A DNA stretch of 64,000 nucleotides from Chryseobacterium indologenes (GCF_018362995.1 NZ_CP074372.1:744001-808000), one strand, 5' to 3'; counted from the stretch's first letter, positions 1-9,632 are shown. Numbers and translations are program-made. The notes: generated by a model from the letters alone, not told the origin.

Positions 1-1068
1 GTTTACTCCGAAGAATACGCTCATTTCCTTGAAGTATTCGAAAGAGTGGTTATCCCTGAAGAACTACAATATGCTTTCTTTATCGAAGGCGGATCTCTGG
101 GCGTTGAAAATGCAATGAAAGCATGCTTCGACTGGAAAACGCGCAAAAACTTTGCAAAAGGATTAGATACTGAAGCAGGAATCTGTATTCACTTCAAACA
201 GGCTTTCCATGGAAGAAGCGGTTATACTTTGAGCTTAACCAATACTTCTGACCCAAGAAAGTATCAATATTTCCCAATGTTCAACTGGCCGAGAATTTTA
301 AACCCGAAATTAAAGTTCCCGATTACAGAAGAAAACCTTGAAGAAACAATCAAAAATGAAAACCTTGCTTTACTTCAGATTGAAGAGGCTATCCTGATGC
401 ACCCAGATAAAGTAGCCTGTATCATCATAGAACCTATTCAGGCAGAAGGAGGTGACAATCATTTCAGAGACGAATTCCTTTTGGGATTGAGAAGAATCTG
501 TGATGACAACGAAATCTTACTTATTTTTGATGAAGTTCAGACAGGGATTGCCATTACAGGAAAAATGTGGGCATTCCAGCACTTTACAGCAAAACCGGAC
601 ATTATTTCTTTCGGGAAAAAAGCACAGGTTTGTGGTGTTTTAGCAAATAAAGAAAAATTTGATGAAGTTCCGAATAATGTTTTCAGAGAAAGCTCAAGAA
701 TCAATTCTACATTCGGAGGAAACTTTATTGATATGCTTCGTTTCCAATTAGTAATGGAAGTGATCGAAAAAGAAAACCTTGTAGAGAATGCAAGAGTAGT
801 GGGAGATTTCTTATTGGAAAGCTTGAAAGCGCTTGCTGAAAAATATCCTGAAAAAATTTCAAATGCAAGAGGAAGAGGCTTGATGTGTGCCGTTGACCTG
901 CCGTCTGCAGAACAAAGAAATCACCTGATGAACGAGCTTTTCAAAGATGGATTAATTATTCTTCCATGTGGAGATCAGTCTCTTCGTTTCAGACCTCATT
1001 TGAATGTGACAAAGGAAGAAATTCAACTTGCTTTAAATAAAATTGAAAATAATATTAATAAAATTTAA
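1..1068 (+). CDS. lat: L-lysine 6-aminotransferase (5' truncated by window edge)
   Basis: Class III PLP-dependent aminotransferase. The reading frame is open from base 1, so the N-terminus lies outside the window; the GTG at 46 is internal. Visible signatures are the FFIEGGSLGVENAMK segment, the HGRSGYTLSLTN segment, the PLP-ring aspartate in IFDEVQTG and the Schiff-base lysine region SFGKKAQVCG. The asymmetric pattern matches lysine epsilon-aminotransferases, which move the 6-amino group of lysine to 2-oxoglutarate and yield 2-aminoadipate semialdehyde for lysine catabolism. Cytosolic. Followed after 61 bp by a small DUF2007 gene. Ornithine-type class III enzymes are the main alternative; the GGSLGVENA motif favours Lat. 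Confidence 0.85.
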   Translation, partial: VYSEEYAHFLEVFERVVIPEELQYAFFIEGGSLGVENAMKACFDWKTRKNFAKGLDTEAGICIHFKQAFHGRSGYTLSLTNTSDPRKYQYFPMFNWPRILNPKLKFPITEENLEETIKNENLALLQIEEAILMHPDKVACIIIEPIQAEGGDNHFRDEFLLGLRRICDDNEILLIFDEVQTGIAITGKMWAFQHFTAKPDIISFGKKAQVCGVLANKEKFDEVPNNVFRESSRINSTFGGNFIDMLRFQLVMEVIEKENLVENARVVGDFLLESLKALAEKYPEKISNARGRGLMCAVDLPSAEQRNHLMNELFKDGLIILPCGDQSLRFRPHLNVTKEEIQLALNKIENNINKI

Positions 1069-1129
1069 AACACGGGATTTGTAATTTTAAAAAAAACATC
1101 GTATATTTAGATACTCAAACAATTAGAAT

Positions 1130-1360
1130 ATGGAAAGAAGTACGAGAGTATCAGTTTATGAAAGTGATAACCCTTCAGAAATTCAGTTGGTTAAATCTAA
1201 ATTGGATGACGCACAAATTACAAACACCGTTGAAAATAACTATCTTACGTTTACCACAACCCCAACAGCAACTTCGCTGAAGGTAATGGTAGATCTGGAA
1301 GAAGAAAGAAAAGCATTTGAAATTATTGATGCTTACCTTCAACAAAGTGAAAATCAATAA
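1130..1360 (+). CDS. DUF2007 family small protein
   Basis: 76-residue soluble protein with no signal peptide or membrane segment. It starts with a strand reading STRVSVYESDNPSEIQLVKSKLDDAQI, followed by a second alpha/beta half ending VMVDLEEERKAFEIIDAYL. This fits the ferredoxin-like DUF2007 (putative signal-transducing protein) family, in which short proteins resemble PII-like folds. The biochemical role is unknown. It sits 61 bp after the lysine aminotransferase and is followed by a strong terminator, so it is probably the last gene of that transcript. Confidence 0.7.
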   Translation: MERSTRVSVYESDNPSEIQLVKSKLDDAQITNTVENNYLTFTTTPTATSLKVMVDLEEERKAFEIIDAYLQQSENQ

Positions 1361-1392
1361 ACAATTTCATAATTTTAAATTTTACTACTTCG

Positions 1393-1428
1393 AACCGAAA
1401 ATTAATCTTAATTAATTTTCGGTTTTTT
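1393..1428 (+). terminator. Rho-independent terminator after DUF2007 gene
   Basis: Perfect 14-bp stem (1393-1406 with 1411-1424), loop CTTA, followed by a T run. The arms read AACCGAAAATTAAT and its exact complement. It ends the transcript from the aminotransferase and DUF2007 genes. Confidence 0.85.
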
Positions 1429-1524
1429 AATTAATTACGAACCAAAAGATTATTGATATAATTATTAGTTATTCTGATTTTTAATCATTCAATCTTTTAA
1501 TTTTTTTTAAATCAACTTTATAAC

Positions 1525-2037
1525 ATGAACCCAGAGATTAAACTAAGACAAGCGGAAATCGAAGACAGAAATAGAATTTGGGAAATTATCCAGCAATCTA
1601 TTGAAAGAAGAAGACAAGACGGAAGCACCCAATGGCAAAACGGATACCCTAATCTGGGAACGGTGGAAAGTGATATTGCCAAAGGTTTCGGACATGTTTT
1701 AACAGTAGACGGAGAAATTGCAGTGTATGGAGCTTTGATTCTGAATGACGAACCTGCTTACAGTACCATTGAAGGAGCGTGGTTGAGCGACGGTGAATTC
1801 GTAGTGGTTCACAGAGTGGCTGTAGATGAAAAATTTGCAGGACAGGGAATGGTGAAGAAGTTTTTTGATCACATCGAAGATTTTACTAAATCCCATGACA
1901 TTCAGAGTATTAAAGTAGATACGAACCATGATAATATTGCCATGTTGAAAATCCTTGAAGGCAGAGGATATTCCTATTGTGGAGAGGTTCTTTTGAGAGA
2001 CGGCATGAGAAAGGCTTTTGAGAAGATTATAATTTAA
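1525..2037 (+). CDS. GNAT family N-acetyltransferase
   Basis: 170 residues. Begins MNPEIKLRQAEIEDRNRIWEII, typical of the first strand and helix of GNAT enzymes. The acetyl-CoA loop is visible as VHRVAVDEKFAGQGMVKKFFDHI (motif A), followed by KVDTNHDNIAMLKILEGRGYSYCG (motif B). The substrate cannot be read from the sequence. It stands alone between a terminator and the efflux cluster, with ATG at 1525 as the only sensible start. Cytosolic. Confidence 0.85.
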   Translation: MNPEIKLRQAEIEDRNRIWEIIQQSIERRRQDGSTQWQNGYPNLGTVESDIAKGFGHVLTVDGEIAVYGALILNDEPAYSTIEGAWLSDGEFVVVHRVAVDEKFAGQGMVKKFFDHIEDFTKSHDIQSIKVDTNHDNIAMLKILEGRGYSYCGEVLLRDGMRKAFEKIII

Positions 2038-2101
2038 GCAAAAAGTTAAATCATCTTTCATTGAATTTTTAAAACGGCCTGTATTTATAAACTCTATCAG
2101 G

Positions 2102-2137
2102 TTTGTTCGTTTGGTTCTGAACTAATTTCTACTTTTG
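2102..2137 (+). promoter_or_regulatory. Candidate promoter of the efflux regulator gene
   Basis: TACTTTTG at 2130-2137 matches the Bacteroidota -7 box TAnnTTTG. Two upstream TTTG motifs (2102-2105 and 2110-2113) lie at about 24 and 16 bp, neither at the ideal spacing. The box falls upstream of ATG 2153, which supports that start over the in-frame TTG at 2135 lying inside the promoter. Confidence 0.5.
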
Positions 2138-2152
2138 TTCAAATTTTTATAT

Positions 2153-2608
2153 ATGCACCAGAGTATAGAAATTGATGAGAAAATTTTTCAGGATGCCGTA
2201 AGATTTTATGGCACCGTGTTCAGCTTACCTCCTTTAGCATCAAAAATCTATTCCTACCTTCTTTTTGACTATGAGAAAGTAGGAATTACTTTTGACGAAT
2301 TTGTGGAAGTGCTCTCCGCGAGCAAAAGCTCTGTTTCTACCAGTATTTCATTATTGTTAAATGCTCAGCTTATTGTTGATCATAACAAAATGGATGAGAG
2401 GAAACGGTATTTTTTCATCAATGATGAATACAAAAAAATACGATTCGAGAAAATTGTCCAGAAAATGCAGGACGAATTGAAGCTATTAGATGATTTAAAC
2501 AATTTTAAAACAAGTAAAGACGATGGATACAATGAAAGAATAGAAGTTTACAAAGCACTCTTAAACAAAAACATAGAAAATATACAGGAATCTCTTAATA
2601 AACTATAA
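2153..2608 (+). CDS. GbsR/MarR family transcriptional regulator
   Basis: 151 residues from ATG 2153; an in-frame TTG 18 bases upstream lies inside a candidate promoter and is rejected. The winged-helix is visible as LASKIYSYLLFDYEKVGITFDEFVEVLSASKSSVSTSISLLLNAQLI, followed by the wing MDERKRYFFINDEYK and a C-terminal helical dimerisation part. This is the GbsR-like MarR type often placed before RND pumps in flavobacteria. The gene ends 1 bp before the adaptor start, so it is co-transcribed with the pump and probably controls it. Inducing ligand unknown. Confidence 0.8.
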   Translation: MHQSIEIDEKIFQDAVRFYGTVFSLPPLASKIYSYLLFDYEKVGITFDEFVEVLSASKSSVSTSISLLLNAQLIVDHNKMDERKRYFFINDEYKKIRFEKIVQKMQDELKLLDDLNNFKTSKDDGYNERIEVYKALLNKNIENIQESLNKL

Positions 2609-2609
2609 A

Positions 2610-3797
2610 ATGAATAATAAGCTAGTTATACTTTCCATTGCAGCGCTTTCACTGACTGCCTGCAAAAAAGAAGCTCCGAAACAGGATGGTGCCAAGCCGT
2701 ATCCTGTTGTTTCCGTGGAGTCAAAAAATATAGTGGGTTATCAGACGTTTCCGGCTACCATCCAGGGTAGGGTAAACAATGATGTACGTGCAAAAATACA
2801 GGGGTATATTACCCAGGTATTGGTAGATGAAGGACAATATGTTACAAAAGGACAACCTCTGTTCCGTCTTGAAACCAATATCCTGAACGAAAATGCAGCT
2901 GCTTCCAAAGCAGGAATTGGTGCCGCTGAATCCAGTATTGCTGCTGCACAGGCTTCTGTAAATGCTGCCCAGGTTGAAGTAAACAAACTAAAACCTCTGG
3001 TTCAGAAAAATATCATCAGTAATGTACAGCTGCAGACTGCACAGGCTCAGCTGGCGCAGGCTCAGGCTCAGTTACAACAGGCCAATGCTTCCAAAAGACA
3101 GGCCCAGGCCAATTATAAGGGGGTAGAAGCCAATATCGAATATTCCATCATTCGTGCGCCTATTTCAGGGGTGATCGGAAGACTGCCATTGAAAGTAGGA
3201 AGTTTGGTAGGACCGTCTGATCAGACTCCTCTTACAACGATTTCTGATACTTCTGAGATCTATGCTTACTTTGCAATGAATGAAAAAGAGTATTTTGATT
3301 TCCTTGAAAAGTCTCCTGGTGCTTCTATGCCTGAGAAAATCAAAAACTTACCGATGGTTGAGCTTCAGCTTGCTAACGGAAGTCTTTATCCTGAAAAAGG
3401 TAAAATTGAAGCTATTACCGGACAAATTGATCCTACAACAGGAACTATCCAGTTCAGAGTTGCTTTCTCGAATGCTCAGAAGTTATTAAGTAACGGTAAC
3501 AGTGGAACAATCAGATTCCCTCAGCGATATGATAATGTTCTTGTAGTGCCTGAAAGTGCTACTTACGAGCAACAGGGTATTGTTTACGTTTACAAAGTAG
3601 AAAAAGGAGATACTGCGAGAAATGTTGTTGTCAATGTTATTGATAGAATCGACAATTTAGCGCTTATCAAATCAGGAATTAATAAAGGTGAAACAGTTGT
3701 TGCAGCTGGTATCGGAGGTCTGAAACCGGGAACAGCAGTGAAACCGAAGCCCATCAAAATGGATAGTCTTGTTCAATCAATAAAACCGAAATTCTAA
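2610..3797 (+). CDS. RND efflux pump periplasmic adaptor (MFP) lipoprotein
   Basis: 395 residues. A lipobox LTAC places the lipidated cysteine at residue 18, so the protein is anchored in a membrane and extends into the periplasm. After it come a beta-barrel/lipoyl half (GYITQVLVDEGQYVTKGQPLFRL), a long Ala/Gln-rich coiled hairpin (about residues 90-170), the second lipoyl half (YSIIRAPISGVIGRLPLKVGSLVGP) and the membrane-proximal domain. This is the AcrA/MexA architecture that links inner-membrane pump and outer-membrane channel. It lies between its regulator (1 bp) and pump gene (1-bp overlap). Confidence 0.93.
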   Translation: MNNKLVILSIAALSLTACKKEAPKQDGAKPYPVVSVESKNIVGYQTFPATIQGRVNNDVRAKIQGYITQVLVDEGQYVTKGQPLFRLETNILNENAAASKAGIGAAESSIAAAQASVNAAQVEVNKLKPLVQKNIISNVQLQTAQAQLAQAQAQLQQANASKRQAQANYKGVEANIEYSIIRAPISGVIGRLPLKVGSLVGPSDQTPLTTISDTSEIYAYFAMNEKEYFDFLEKSPGASMPEKIKNLPMVELQLANGSLYPEKGKIEAITGQIDPTTGTIQFRVAFSNAQKLLSNGNSGTIRFPQRYDNVLVVPESATYEQQGIVYVYKVEKGDTARNVVVNVIDRIDNLALIKSGINKGETVVAAGIGGLKPGTAVKPKPIKMDSLVQSIKPKF

Positions 3798-6700
3798 TGA
3801 TAAAAAACTTTATTAACAGACCGGTTTTATCTACCGTAATCTCAATCCTGATTGTGATTCTCGGTGTGCTGGGGCTGATCTCGTTACCGGTTACACAGTA
3901 TCCGGATATTGCACCACCTACAGTGAGTGTTTCCGCAAACTATACGGGAGCCAATGCTGAGACGGTGATGAAAAGTGTAGTAGTGCCCTTGGAAGAACAG
4001 ATCAACGGGGTGGAAGGTATGGATTATATCACTTCCAGTGCCGGGAACGATGGTTCTGCTCAAATCCAGGTTTTCTTTAAACAGGGGATTGACCCGGATA
4101 TTGCAGCGGTAAACGTACAGAACCGTGTGGCCAGAGCGACACCTCTTTTGCCGTCTGAAGTAACCCGTTCAGGGGTTGTAACCCAGAAGCAGCAGACCAG
4201 TGCCCTGATGTATATGTCTTTCTATTCTGAAAATAAAGACCTGGATGACGTATATCTTCAGAACTTTTTGAATATCAACATTATTCCAAACCTTAAAAGG
4301 GTAAATGGTGTAGGGGATGCCAACGTTTTCGGAGGTAAAAACTATTCAATGAGAATCTGGCTGGATCCTGCAAAAATGGCTGCCTACAGCGTAACTCCTA
4401 CCGATGTTACCAATGCGATCAATGAGCAGAGTAGAGAAGCAGCAGCGGGTTCTATCGGACAAAACAGCGGAAGTTCTTTTGAATATATCATCAAATACGT
4501 AGGTAAATTCAACGATAAAGAACAGTACGATAATATTATCATCAAATCTCTTGCAAACGGACAAAACCTGATGCTGAAAGACGTTGCTAAAGTAGAACTG
4601 GCAGGACAGTCTTATACAGGAATCGGGGAGAACGGAAACAATCCTTCCATCAGTATGGGGATCTTCCAGACTCCGGGATCCAATGCACAGGAGATTATTA
4701 AAAATATCAAAGCCTATCTGAAATCAGCCGAAGGAACTTTTCCAAAAGGTGTAAAGTATACTTTCAACTTTGATACCAACGAATTCCTGGAAGCTTCTAT
4801 TGAAAAGGTAGTACATACCCTGATCGAAGCCTTCATTCTGGTATTTATTGTGGTATATATTTTCCTTCAGGACTTCAGATCTACGCTGATCCCGGCCATT
4901 GCGGTTCCGGTATCTATTGTGGGGGCTTTCTTCTTCCTGAATCTCTTCGGATATTCATTAAACCTCTTGACCTTATTTGCATTGGTACTTGCGATTGGTA
5001 TTGTGGTGGATGACGCCATTGTCGTCGTCGAGGCCGTTCATGCCAAGATGGAGCATGGTATTTCAGATGCTAAAAAAGCAACGGTAGAAGCGATGGATGA
5101 GATTACAGGGGCTATTATCTCTATTACGTTGGTAATGGCAGCAGTATTTATCCCGGTGACGTTCATTACAGGTCCTACAGGGGTATTCTACCAGCAGTTT
5201 GGTATCACGCTGATTATAGCCATCATCATTTCTGCGATTAATGCATTAACGTTGAGCCCGGTTTTATGTTCATTATTCTTAAAACCTCACGCAGAGCATC
5301 ATAAAGAGTATAAAAACTTAAACCTGTTACAGAAGTTTTTCTATAAGTTTAATATTGCTTTTAAAACAACTACTGAGCGTTACGGAAGAGGATTTGTATT
5401 CCTGTTAAGACATAAATGGGTAACTCTTATTATTTTCGCTGTTACCGGAGGGATTTTATTCTGGGCAAGCAGCAGTATGAAGAAAGGGTTTGTACCTACA
5501 GAAGACAGAGGGATTATCTTTACAGATGTTCAGCTTCCTCCGGGAGCTTCTATGGAAAGAACTTACAACGCTTTGAAAACGCTTCAGGCGAAAGCACTGA
5601 AAGTTCCGGGTGTGCAGAATGTAACGATTTCCACGGGAAGAGGATTCTTATCCGGAAACGGAAGTAACAACGGTCTTGCTTTTGTTAAACTGAAACCATT
5701 TGAAGAAAGAAAAAAAGACGGACAGACTTCTGAAGATATCACCAAAAAACTATTTGGAATTGTAGGAGCTGTTCCTGATGCTAAAGTAGTATTCTTCCAG
5801 CCGCCAAGTGTACCGGGATTTGGTAACAGTGCAGGTTTTGAAATGGTATTGCTGGATAAGTCAGGTGGAGAATATGCAGATCTGGATGCTAAAACCAATG
5901 AATTCATCGGTAAGCTTATGCAGAGACCGGAAATTCAGTTTGCGCAGACTTCATTCAATACTAAATATCCTCAATATCAGATGGAAATTAATGTTCCACT
6001 GAGCAAGCAACTTGGAGTTTCTGTCAATGACATCCTGGCAACCATGCAGGGATATATCGGAGGTATTTATACTGCTGACTTTACCAAGTATGGAAAACAG
6101 TTCAGAGTGATGGTTCAGGCTCTTCCTGAAAACAGAAAGAACATTGAAAATCTGAATCAGCTCTATGTAAGAACAGGATCAGGTATCATGTCTCCGATCT
6201 CTCAGTTTGTAACATTGACAAAAGCATACGGACCACAATCCGTTAGCCGTTATAACCTCTTTACCTCAGTAAAAGTAACAGGAGCAAACTCTGACGGATA
6301 CAGTTCCGGGGATGCAATTGCAGCGGTACAGCAAGTAGCGGATGAAACCCTGAATCAAAACTATGCCGTAGAATTTACAGGGCTGACCAGAGAAGAATTA
6401 AATTCAGGATCTCAGACCCTTCTGATTTTCGGGTTAAGTTTGATCTTCGTTTACTTTATCCTTTCTGCACAGTATGAGAGTTATATCCTTCCGCTGATTG
6501 TTATTATCTCTCTTCCTCTTGGGGTAATGGGAGCTTACTTCGGACAGAAAATCATGGGACTGGAGAATAATATTTACTTCCAGATTGCCCTGATCATGCT
6601 CGTTGGACTACTTGCGAAAAATGCGATCCTTATAGTCGAATTTGCTGTTCAGAGAAGACACCATGGAGAAACCATTGTAATGTCAGCCATCAATGCAGCG

Positions 6701-6943
6701 AAAGCAAGGGTGAGACCTATTCTAATGACATCATTCGCCTTTATTTTCGGTTTATTGCCGTTGGTTCTGGCCAGTGGAATCGGAGCAGTAGGTAACAGAT
6801 CTATTGCTACGGGTGCGGCCATCGGACTATTGATAGGAACTGTTTTGGGGTTATTTGTAATTCCGGTTCTGTATGTGATCTTTGAAACACTGCAGGAAAA
6901 AATTAAACCTATCAAAAAAGAAGATATCAATTTAGCAGAATAA
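3797..6943 (+). CDS. RND multidrug efflux permease (AcrB/HAE1 type)
   Basis: 1048 residues, the usual size of the family. N-terminus MIKNFINRPVLSTVISILIVILGVLGLISLPVTQYPDIAPP is the classic first membrane helix plus porter entry. The proton-relay aspartates are seen in IGIVVDDAIVVVEAVH (fourth membrane helix). The second half repeats the fold (LIFVYFILSAQYESYILPLIV and LVGLLAKNAILIVEFA). A trimeric inner-membrane proton/drug antiporter is expected. The ATG overlaps the adaptor stop by one base, indicating translational coupling. Substrates unknown; hydrophobic drugs, bile salts or dyes are typical for the family. Confidence 0.95.
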   Translation: MIKNFINRPVLSTVISILIVILGVLGLISLPVTQYPDIAPPTVSVSANYTGANAETVMKSVVVPLEEQINGVEGMDYITSSAGNDGSAQIQVFFKQGIDPDIAAVNVQNRVARATPLLPSEVTRSGVVTQKQQTSALMYMSFYSENKDLDDVYLQNFLNINIIPNLKRVNGVGDANVFGGKNYSMRIWLDPAKMAAYSVTPTDVTNAINEQSREAAAGSIGQNSGSSFEYIIKYVGKFNDKEQYDNIIIKSLANGQNLMLKDVAKVELAGQSYTGIGENGNNPSISMGIFQTPGSNAQEIIKNIKAYLKSAEGTFPKGVKYTFNFDTNEFLEASIEKVVHTLIEAFILVFIVVYIFLQDFRSTLIPAIAVPVSIVGAFFFLNLFGYSLNLLTLFALVLAIGIVVDDAIVVVEAVHAKMEHGISDAKKATVEAMDEITGAIISITLVMAAVFIPVTFITGPTGVFYQQFGITLIIAIIISAINALTLSPVLCSLFLKPHAEHHKEYKNLNLLQKFFYKFNIAFKTTTERYGRGFVFLLRHKWVTLIIFAVTGGILFWASSSMKKGFVPTEDRGIIFTDVQLPPGASMERTYNALKTLQAKALKVPGVQNVTISTGRGFLSGNGSNNGLAFVKLKPFEERKKDGQTSEDITKKLFGIVGAVPDAKVVFFQPPSVPGFGNSAGFEMVLLDKSGGEYADLDAKTNEFIGKLMQRPEIQFAQTSFNTKYPQYQMEINVPLSKQLGVSVNDILATMQGYIGGIYTADFTKYGKQFRVMVQALPENRKNIENLNQLYVRTGSGIMSPISQFVTLTKAYGPQSVSRYNLFTSVKVTGANSDGYSSGDAIAAVQQVADETLNQNYAVEFTGLTREELNSGSQTLLIFGLSLIFVYFILSAQYESYILPLIVIISLPLGVMGAYFGQKIMGLENNIYFQIALIMLVGLLAKNAILIVEFAVQRRHHGETIVMSAINAAKARVRPILMTSFAFIFGLLPLVLASGIGAVGNRSIATGAAIGLLIGTVLGLFVIPVLYVIFETLQEKIKPIKKEDINLAE

Positions 6944-6960
6944 AATTAATTAGAGAAGCT

Positions 6961-7006
6961 GGAAGTTAGATCTTAGACAATTACTCTAAAACCATATCTA
7001 ACTTCC
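6961..7006. repeat. Intergenic inverted repeat between pump and channel genes
   Basis: Perfect 11-bp arms GGAAGTTAGAT (6961-6971) and ATCTAACTTCC (6996-7006) separated by 24 bases. There is no T run after it, so it is not a good terminator. It may be an mRNA-stabilising hairpin or part of a dispersed intergenic repeat; a second copy was not noticed in this window. Confidence 0.55.
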
Positions 7007-7038
7007 GGTCTCTTACATCTAATTTCTAATTTTTTATA

Positions 7039-8454
7039 ATGAAGAGTTTATTAAACATCATAAAAGGAATCACTTTTTCAGTTTTCATACTCGGGGCCAT
7101 CTCATCCTGTATGGCAAGAAAAGAATATGAAAGACCGAAGAACGTGGTAGACGAAAAACTGTTTCGTACAGATATGCTTCCTTCAGACAGTACTAATATT
7201 GCGAATGTTTCGTGGAAAGAAATTTTTACGGATCCCTTGCTGCAAGGACATATTTCTAAGGCTTTAGAAAATAATCTTGATATAAGAATTGCATTACAGA
7301 ACATTAATTCTGCAGAAGCTTATCTTAAGCAGAGTAAAGCAGCATATGCCCCAACTGTTACAGTAGGACCCGGTTATACTTTCCAGACTCAGTCTTTGAA
7401 TACCCAAACCGGGAGACTATTTGGAGACAGGAGATACATTAATCAGCTTGATATTACTGCAAGTATAGGTTGGGAGGCTGATATCTGGGGAAAACTGAAA
7501 GCTCAGGAAAAAGCTCAGTTAGCAACTTATTTGGGAACAGTGGCAGCACATAAAGCCGTTAAAAGTGACCTTGTTTCTTCTATTGCTTCTGCATATTATC
7601 AATTGCTGACTTTTGATGCGCAAAAAAGAATCATCAATGAAACGATTGCTGTTCGTGAGAAAAATCTTGAGACCACAAAAGCTTTAAAAGTTTCAGGAAC
7701 TGTTACAGAAGTAGCAGTACAACAGAGTGAGGCTCTCGTTTTCAATGCGAAATCTATGCTGATTGATATTGATACTCAGATCCAGCTTTTGGAAAATACA
7801 ATAAGCCTGCTTATGGGAGAGCCATCACATACGATTGAAAGATCAACGTTGGAATCTCAAAATGTTCCGATTGACTTAAAATTAGGATACCCTGCCCAAT
7901 TACTGGCCAATCGTCCTGATGTAATGAGAGCGGAATATAGCCTAATGAATGCTTTTGAGCTTACCAACTCGGCAAAAGCGCAGTTTTATCCAACGTTGAA
8001 GATTACTGGAAGCGGAGGAATTCAGTCTCTTGATATTGATCACTTATTCAGTGTAAATTCATTATTTGCAAGTGTTATCGGAGGATTGGCCCAGCCTATT
8101 TTAAACAAAAGAACGATCAAAACAAATTATGAGGTGAGTCTTGCCAATCAGGAAACTGCTTATCTTAACTTCAGAAAGACCGTTCTTACTGCTGGTAAAG
8201 AAGTTTCAGATGCTATTAGAGTTTTCTCTGTGCAGGATTCTTTTATTGAATTAAAGCAGCATGAGCTGGATGCCTACAAAAAATCGGTTGACTACTCTCA
8301 GGAACTGGTGAACTATGGTATGGCCAACTATCTTGAAGTGTTAAATGCAAGTGTGAATTCATTGAATGCTGAACTTAACATCTCGAATGCGCGATACAGT
8401 AAAATGAAGGCTGCCGTAGAGCTTTATCAGGCTTTAGGAGGAGGCTGGAAATAA
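7039..8454 (+). CDS. Outer-membrane efflux channel lipoprotein (NodT/OprM type)
   Basis: 471 residues. Signal and lipobox AISSC put the lipidated cysteine at residue 24. The two TolC-family repeats are visible: WKEIFTDPLLQGHISKALENNLDIRIALQNI in the first half and YPAQLLANRPDVMRAEYSL in the second, the latter being the hallmark of NodT-like channels. It completes the tripartite pump with the two genes upstream; 95 bp with a hairpin separate it from the pump gene. A terminator follows at 8479. Confidence 0.93.
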   Translation: MKSLLNIIKGITFSVFILGAISSCMARKEYERPKNVVDEKLFRTDMLPSDSTNIANVSWKEIFTDPLLQGHISKALENNLDIRIALQNINSAEAYLKQSKAAYAPTVTVGPGYTFQTQSLNTQTGRLFGDRRYINQLDITASIGWEADIWGKLKAQEKAQLATYLGTVAAHKAVKSDLVSSIASAYYQLLTFDAQKRIINETIAVREKNLETTKALKVSGTVTEVAVQQSEALVFNAKSMLIDIDTQIQLLENTISLLMGEPSHTIERSTLESQNVPIDLKLGYPAQLLANRPDVMRAEYSLMNAFELTNSAKAQFYPTLKITGSGGIQSLDIDHLFSVNSLFASVIGGLAQPILNKRTIKTNYEVSLANQETAYLNFRKTVLTAGKEVSDAIRVFSVQDSFIELKQHELDAYKKSVDYSQELVNYGMANYLEVLNASVNSLNAELNISNARYSKMKAAVELYQALGGGWK

Positions 8455-8478
8455 CTGTATTCTGCAGTATAAACGATA

Positions 8479-8510
8479 AAACGTATGTCAATAATGGCAT
8501 ACGTTTTTTT
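8479..8510 (+). terminator. Rho-independent terminator of the RND efflux operon
   Basis: Stem 8479-8490 with 8495-8506 (12 pairs including one G-U), loop ATAA, then a run of seven T. Located 25 bp after the channel gene stop. Confidence 0.85.
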
Positions 8511-8541
8511 ATTGGGATTTTTAAGAGTTTGTAAATGGCTG

Positions 8542-9522
8542 TTATAGGGTAGACAGTACTTCCATGGTTCTTTTTTCCTTAGCTGATATTGTTTTGAGAA
8601 TATCTGAAGCCTGTTGAATAGGTTTCATTTCCTTTGTTTGGCTTATCTTTTCAAATAGCCGAGATACAGTAGTCCAGAGTTCTGCAATTTCAATGAACCC
8701 TTCGTACCCTGTTTTTAACTGATCCAGCTGGAGCAATTCATAGCTTTCTTTCAAAAAATCACGGTATAAATTCCTGAACAATGCACCACCTGTTCCTGCT
8801 TTTTCCATTAACAGGGCTGCTTGCTTAAATTCTCCTTCAATGTTTTTACTTGTATTGAACCATTTTATGATTTCAGTGCTTGTTTTCAAGATCCCTTTGT
8901 AAGATATATTCATAATGGGAGGACTCAGATATTCCACAGCGTTATTTTTGATTGCTGTTAATATTGCTTTTTCCAAATCGAATTTTTTGTTTGTTTTTTG
9001 GATTGTGTAATATAGATTTTTAGAAGACATAGGTCCTTTTTCAGCACGTGCCATTGCCAGACTTTTTAAAGAAGTTTGTACCTGGCCGCCCTGTTGTCTG
9101 GTATCCACCAGAAAAGCATTTTCACTATCATAACCGTAAATGGCAGCATAGTGTCCTGCAAAATGAAAAGGATTTGAAAAATATTCCAGATGGTAGCAAT
9201 CCATTTTCAATCCTACTACCTGCTTATTATCAAGAAGTTCTTTTACCTGATCCCAGGCCTTTGATTGTGAAGAAGTCTCTTTAACCGTTAATTCAAGATT
9301 TAGATTTTGGGCTAAATTTTTTGTCAGTACATCAGGCTTTACCCGCCCACCAATAAATGGAAAGTCCATTGTTTTCATATTCCAATAGATAAAACCAAGT
9401 CCTTCACCCAGTCCGAAAAGCATGGGTTCGGAAAGTTCAATTCCAAGTTGCAGCAATAGAGTTCCTGTGGTTGTAGTTTCGCAATGCTGCCCTTCAAAAG
9501 GTTTTAGATTTTCTATTTTCAT
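8542..9522 (-). CDS. BtrH N-terminal domain / DUF4872 protein
   Basis: 326 residues, no signal peptide. The N-terminal 140 residues look like the papain-like BtrH_N fold: GQHCETTTTGTLL gives a candidate nucleophile Cys14, FHFAGHYAAIYGYD gives His124, and AFLVDTRQQGG supplies a possible acid. The C-terminal half, helical and rich in charged residues, fits DUF4872. BtrH is the acyltransferase that moves an acyl chain from carrier protein to aminoglycoside in butirosin biosynthesis; here no biosynthetic neighbours are present, so transferase or peptidase activity and substrate are open. Single-gene transcript, convergent with the efflux operon. Confidence 0.65.
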   Translation of the reverse strand: MKIENLKPFEGQHCETTTTGTLLLQLGIELSEPMLFGLGEGLGFIYWNMKTMDFPFIGGRVKPDVLTKNLAQNLNLELTVKETSSQSKAWDQVKELLDNKQVVGLKMDCYHLEYFSNPFHFAGHYAAIYGYDSENAFLVDTRQQGGQVQTSLKSLAMARAEKGPMSSKNLYYTIQKTNKKFDLEKAILTAIKNNAVEYLSPPIMNISYKGILKTSTEIIKWFNTSKNIEGEFKQAALLMEKAGTGGALFRNLYRDFLKESYELLQLDQLKTGYEGFIEIAELWTTVSRLFEKISQTKEMKPIQQASDILKTISAKEKRTMEVLSTL

Positions 9523-9632
9523 TTTTAGATTATTAATTTTTGATGAAAGAAAATTGCATAAATGTCATCAAATATAGAAATTCCTGTTTTAGAATTAAGT
9601 TGTGTTAAAATTCTTTAAAAATTAAAATCAAT

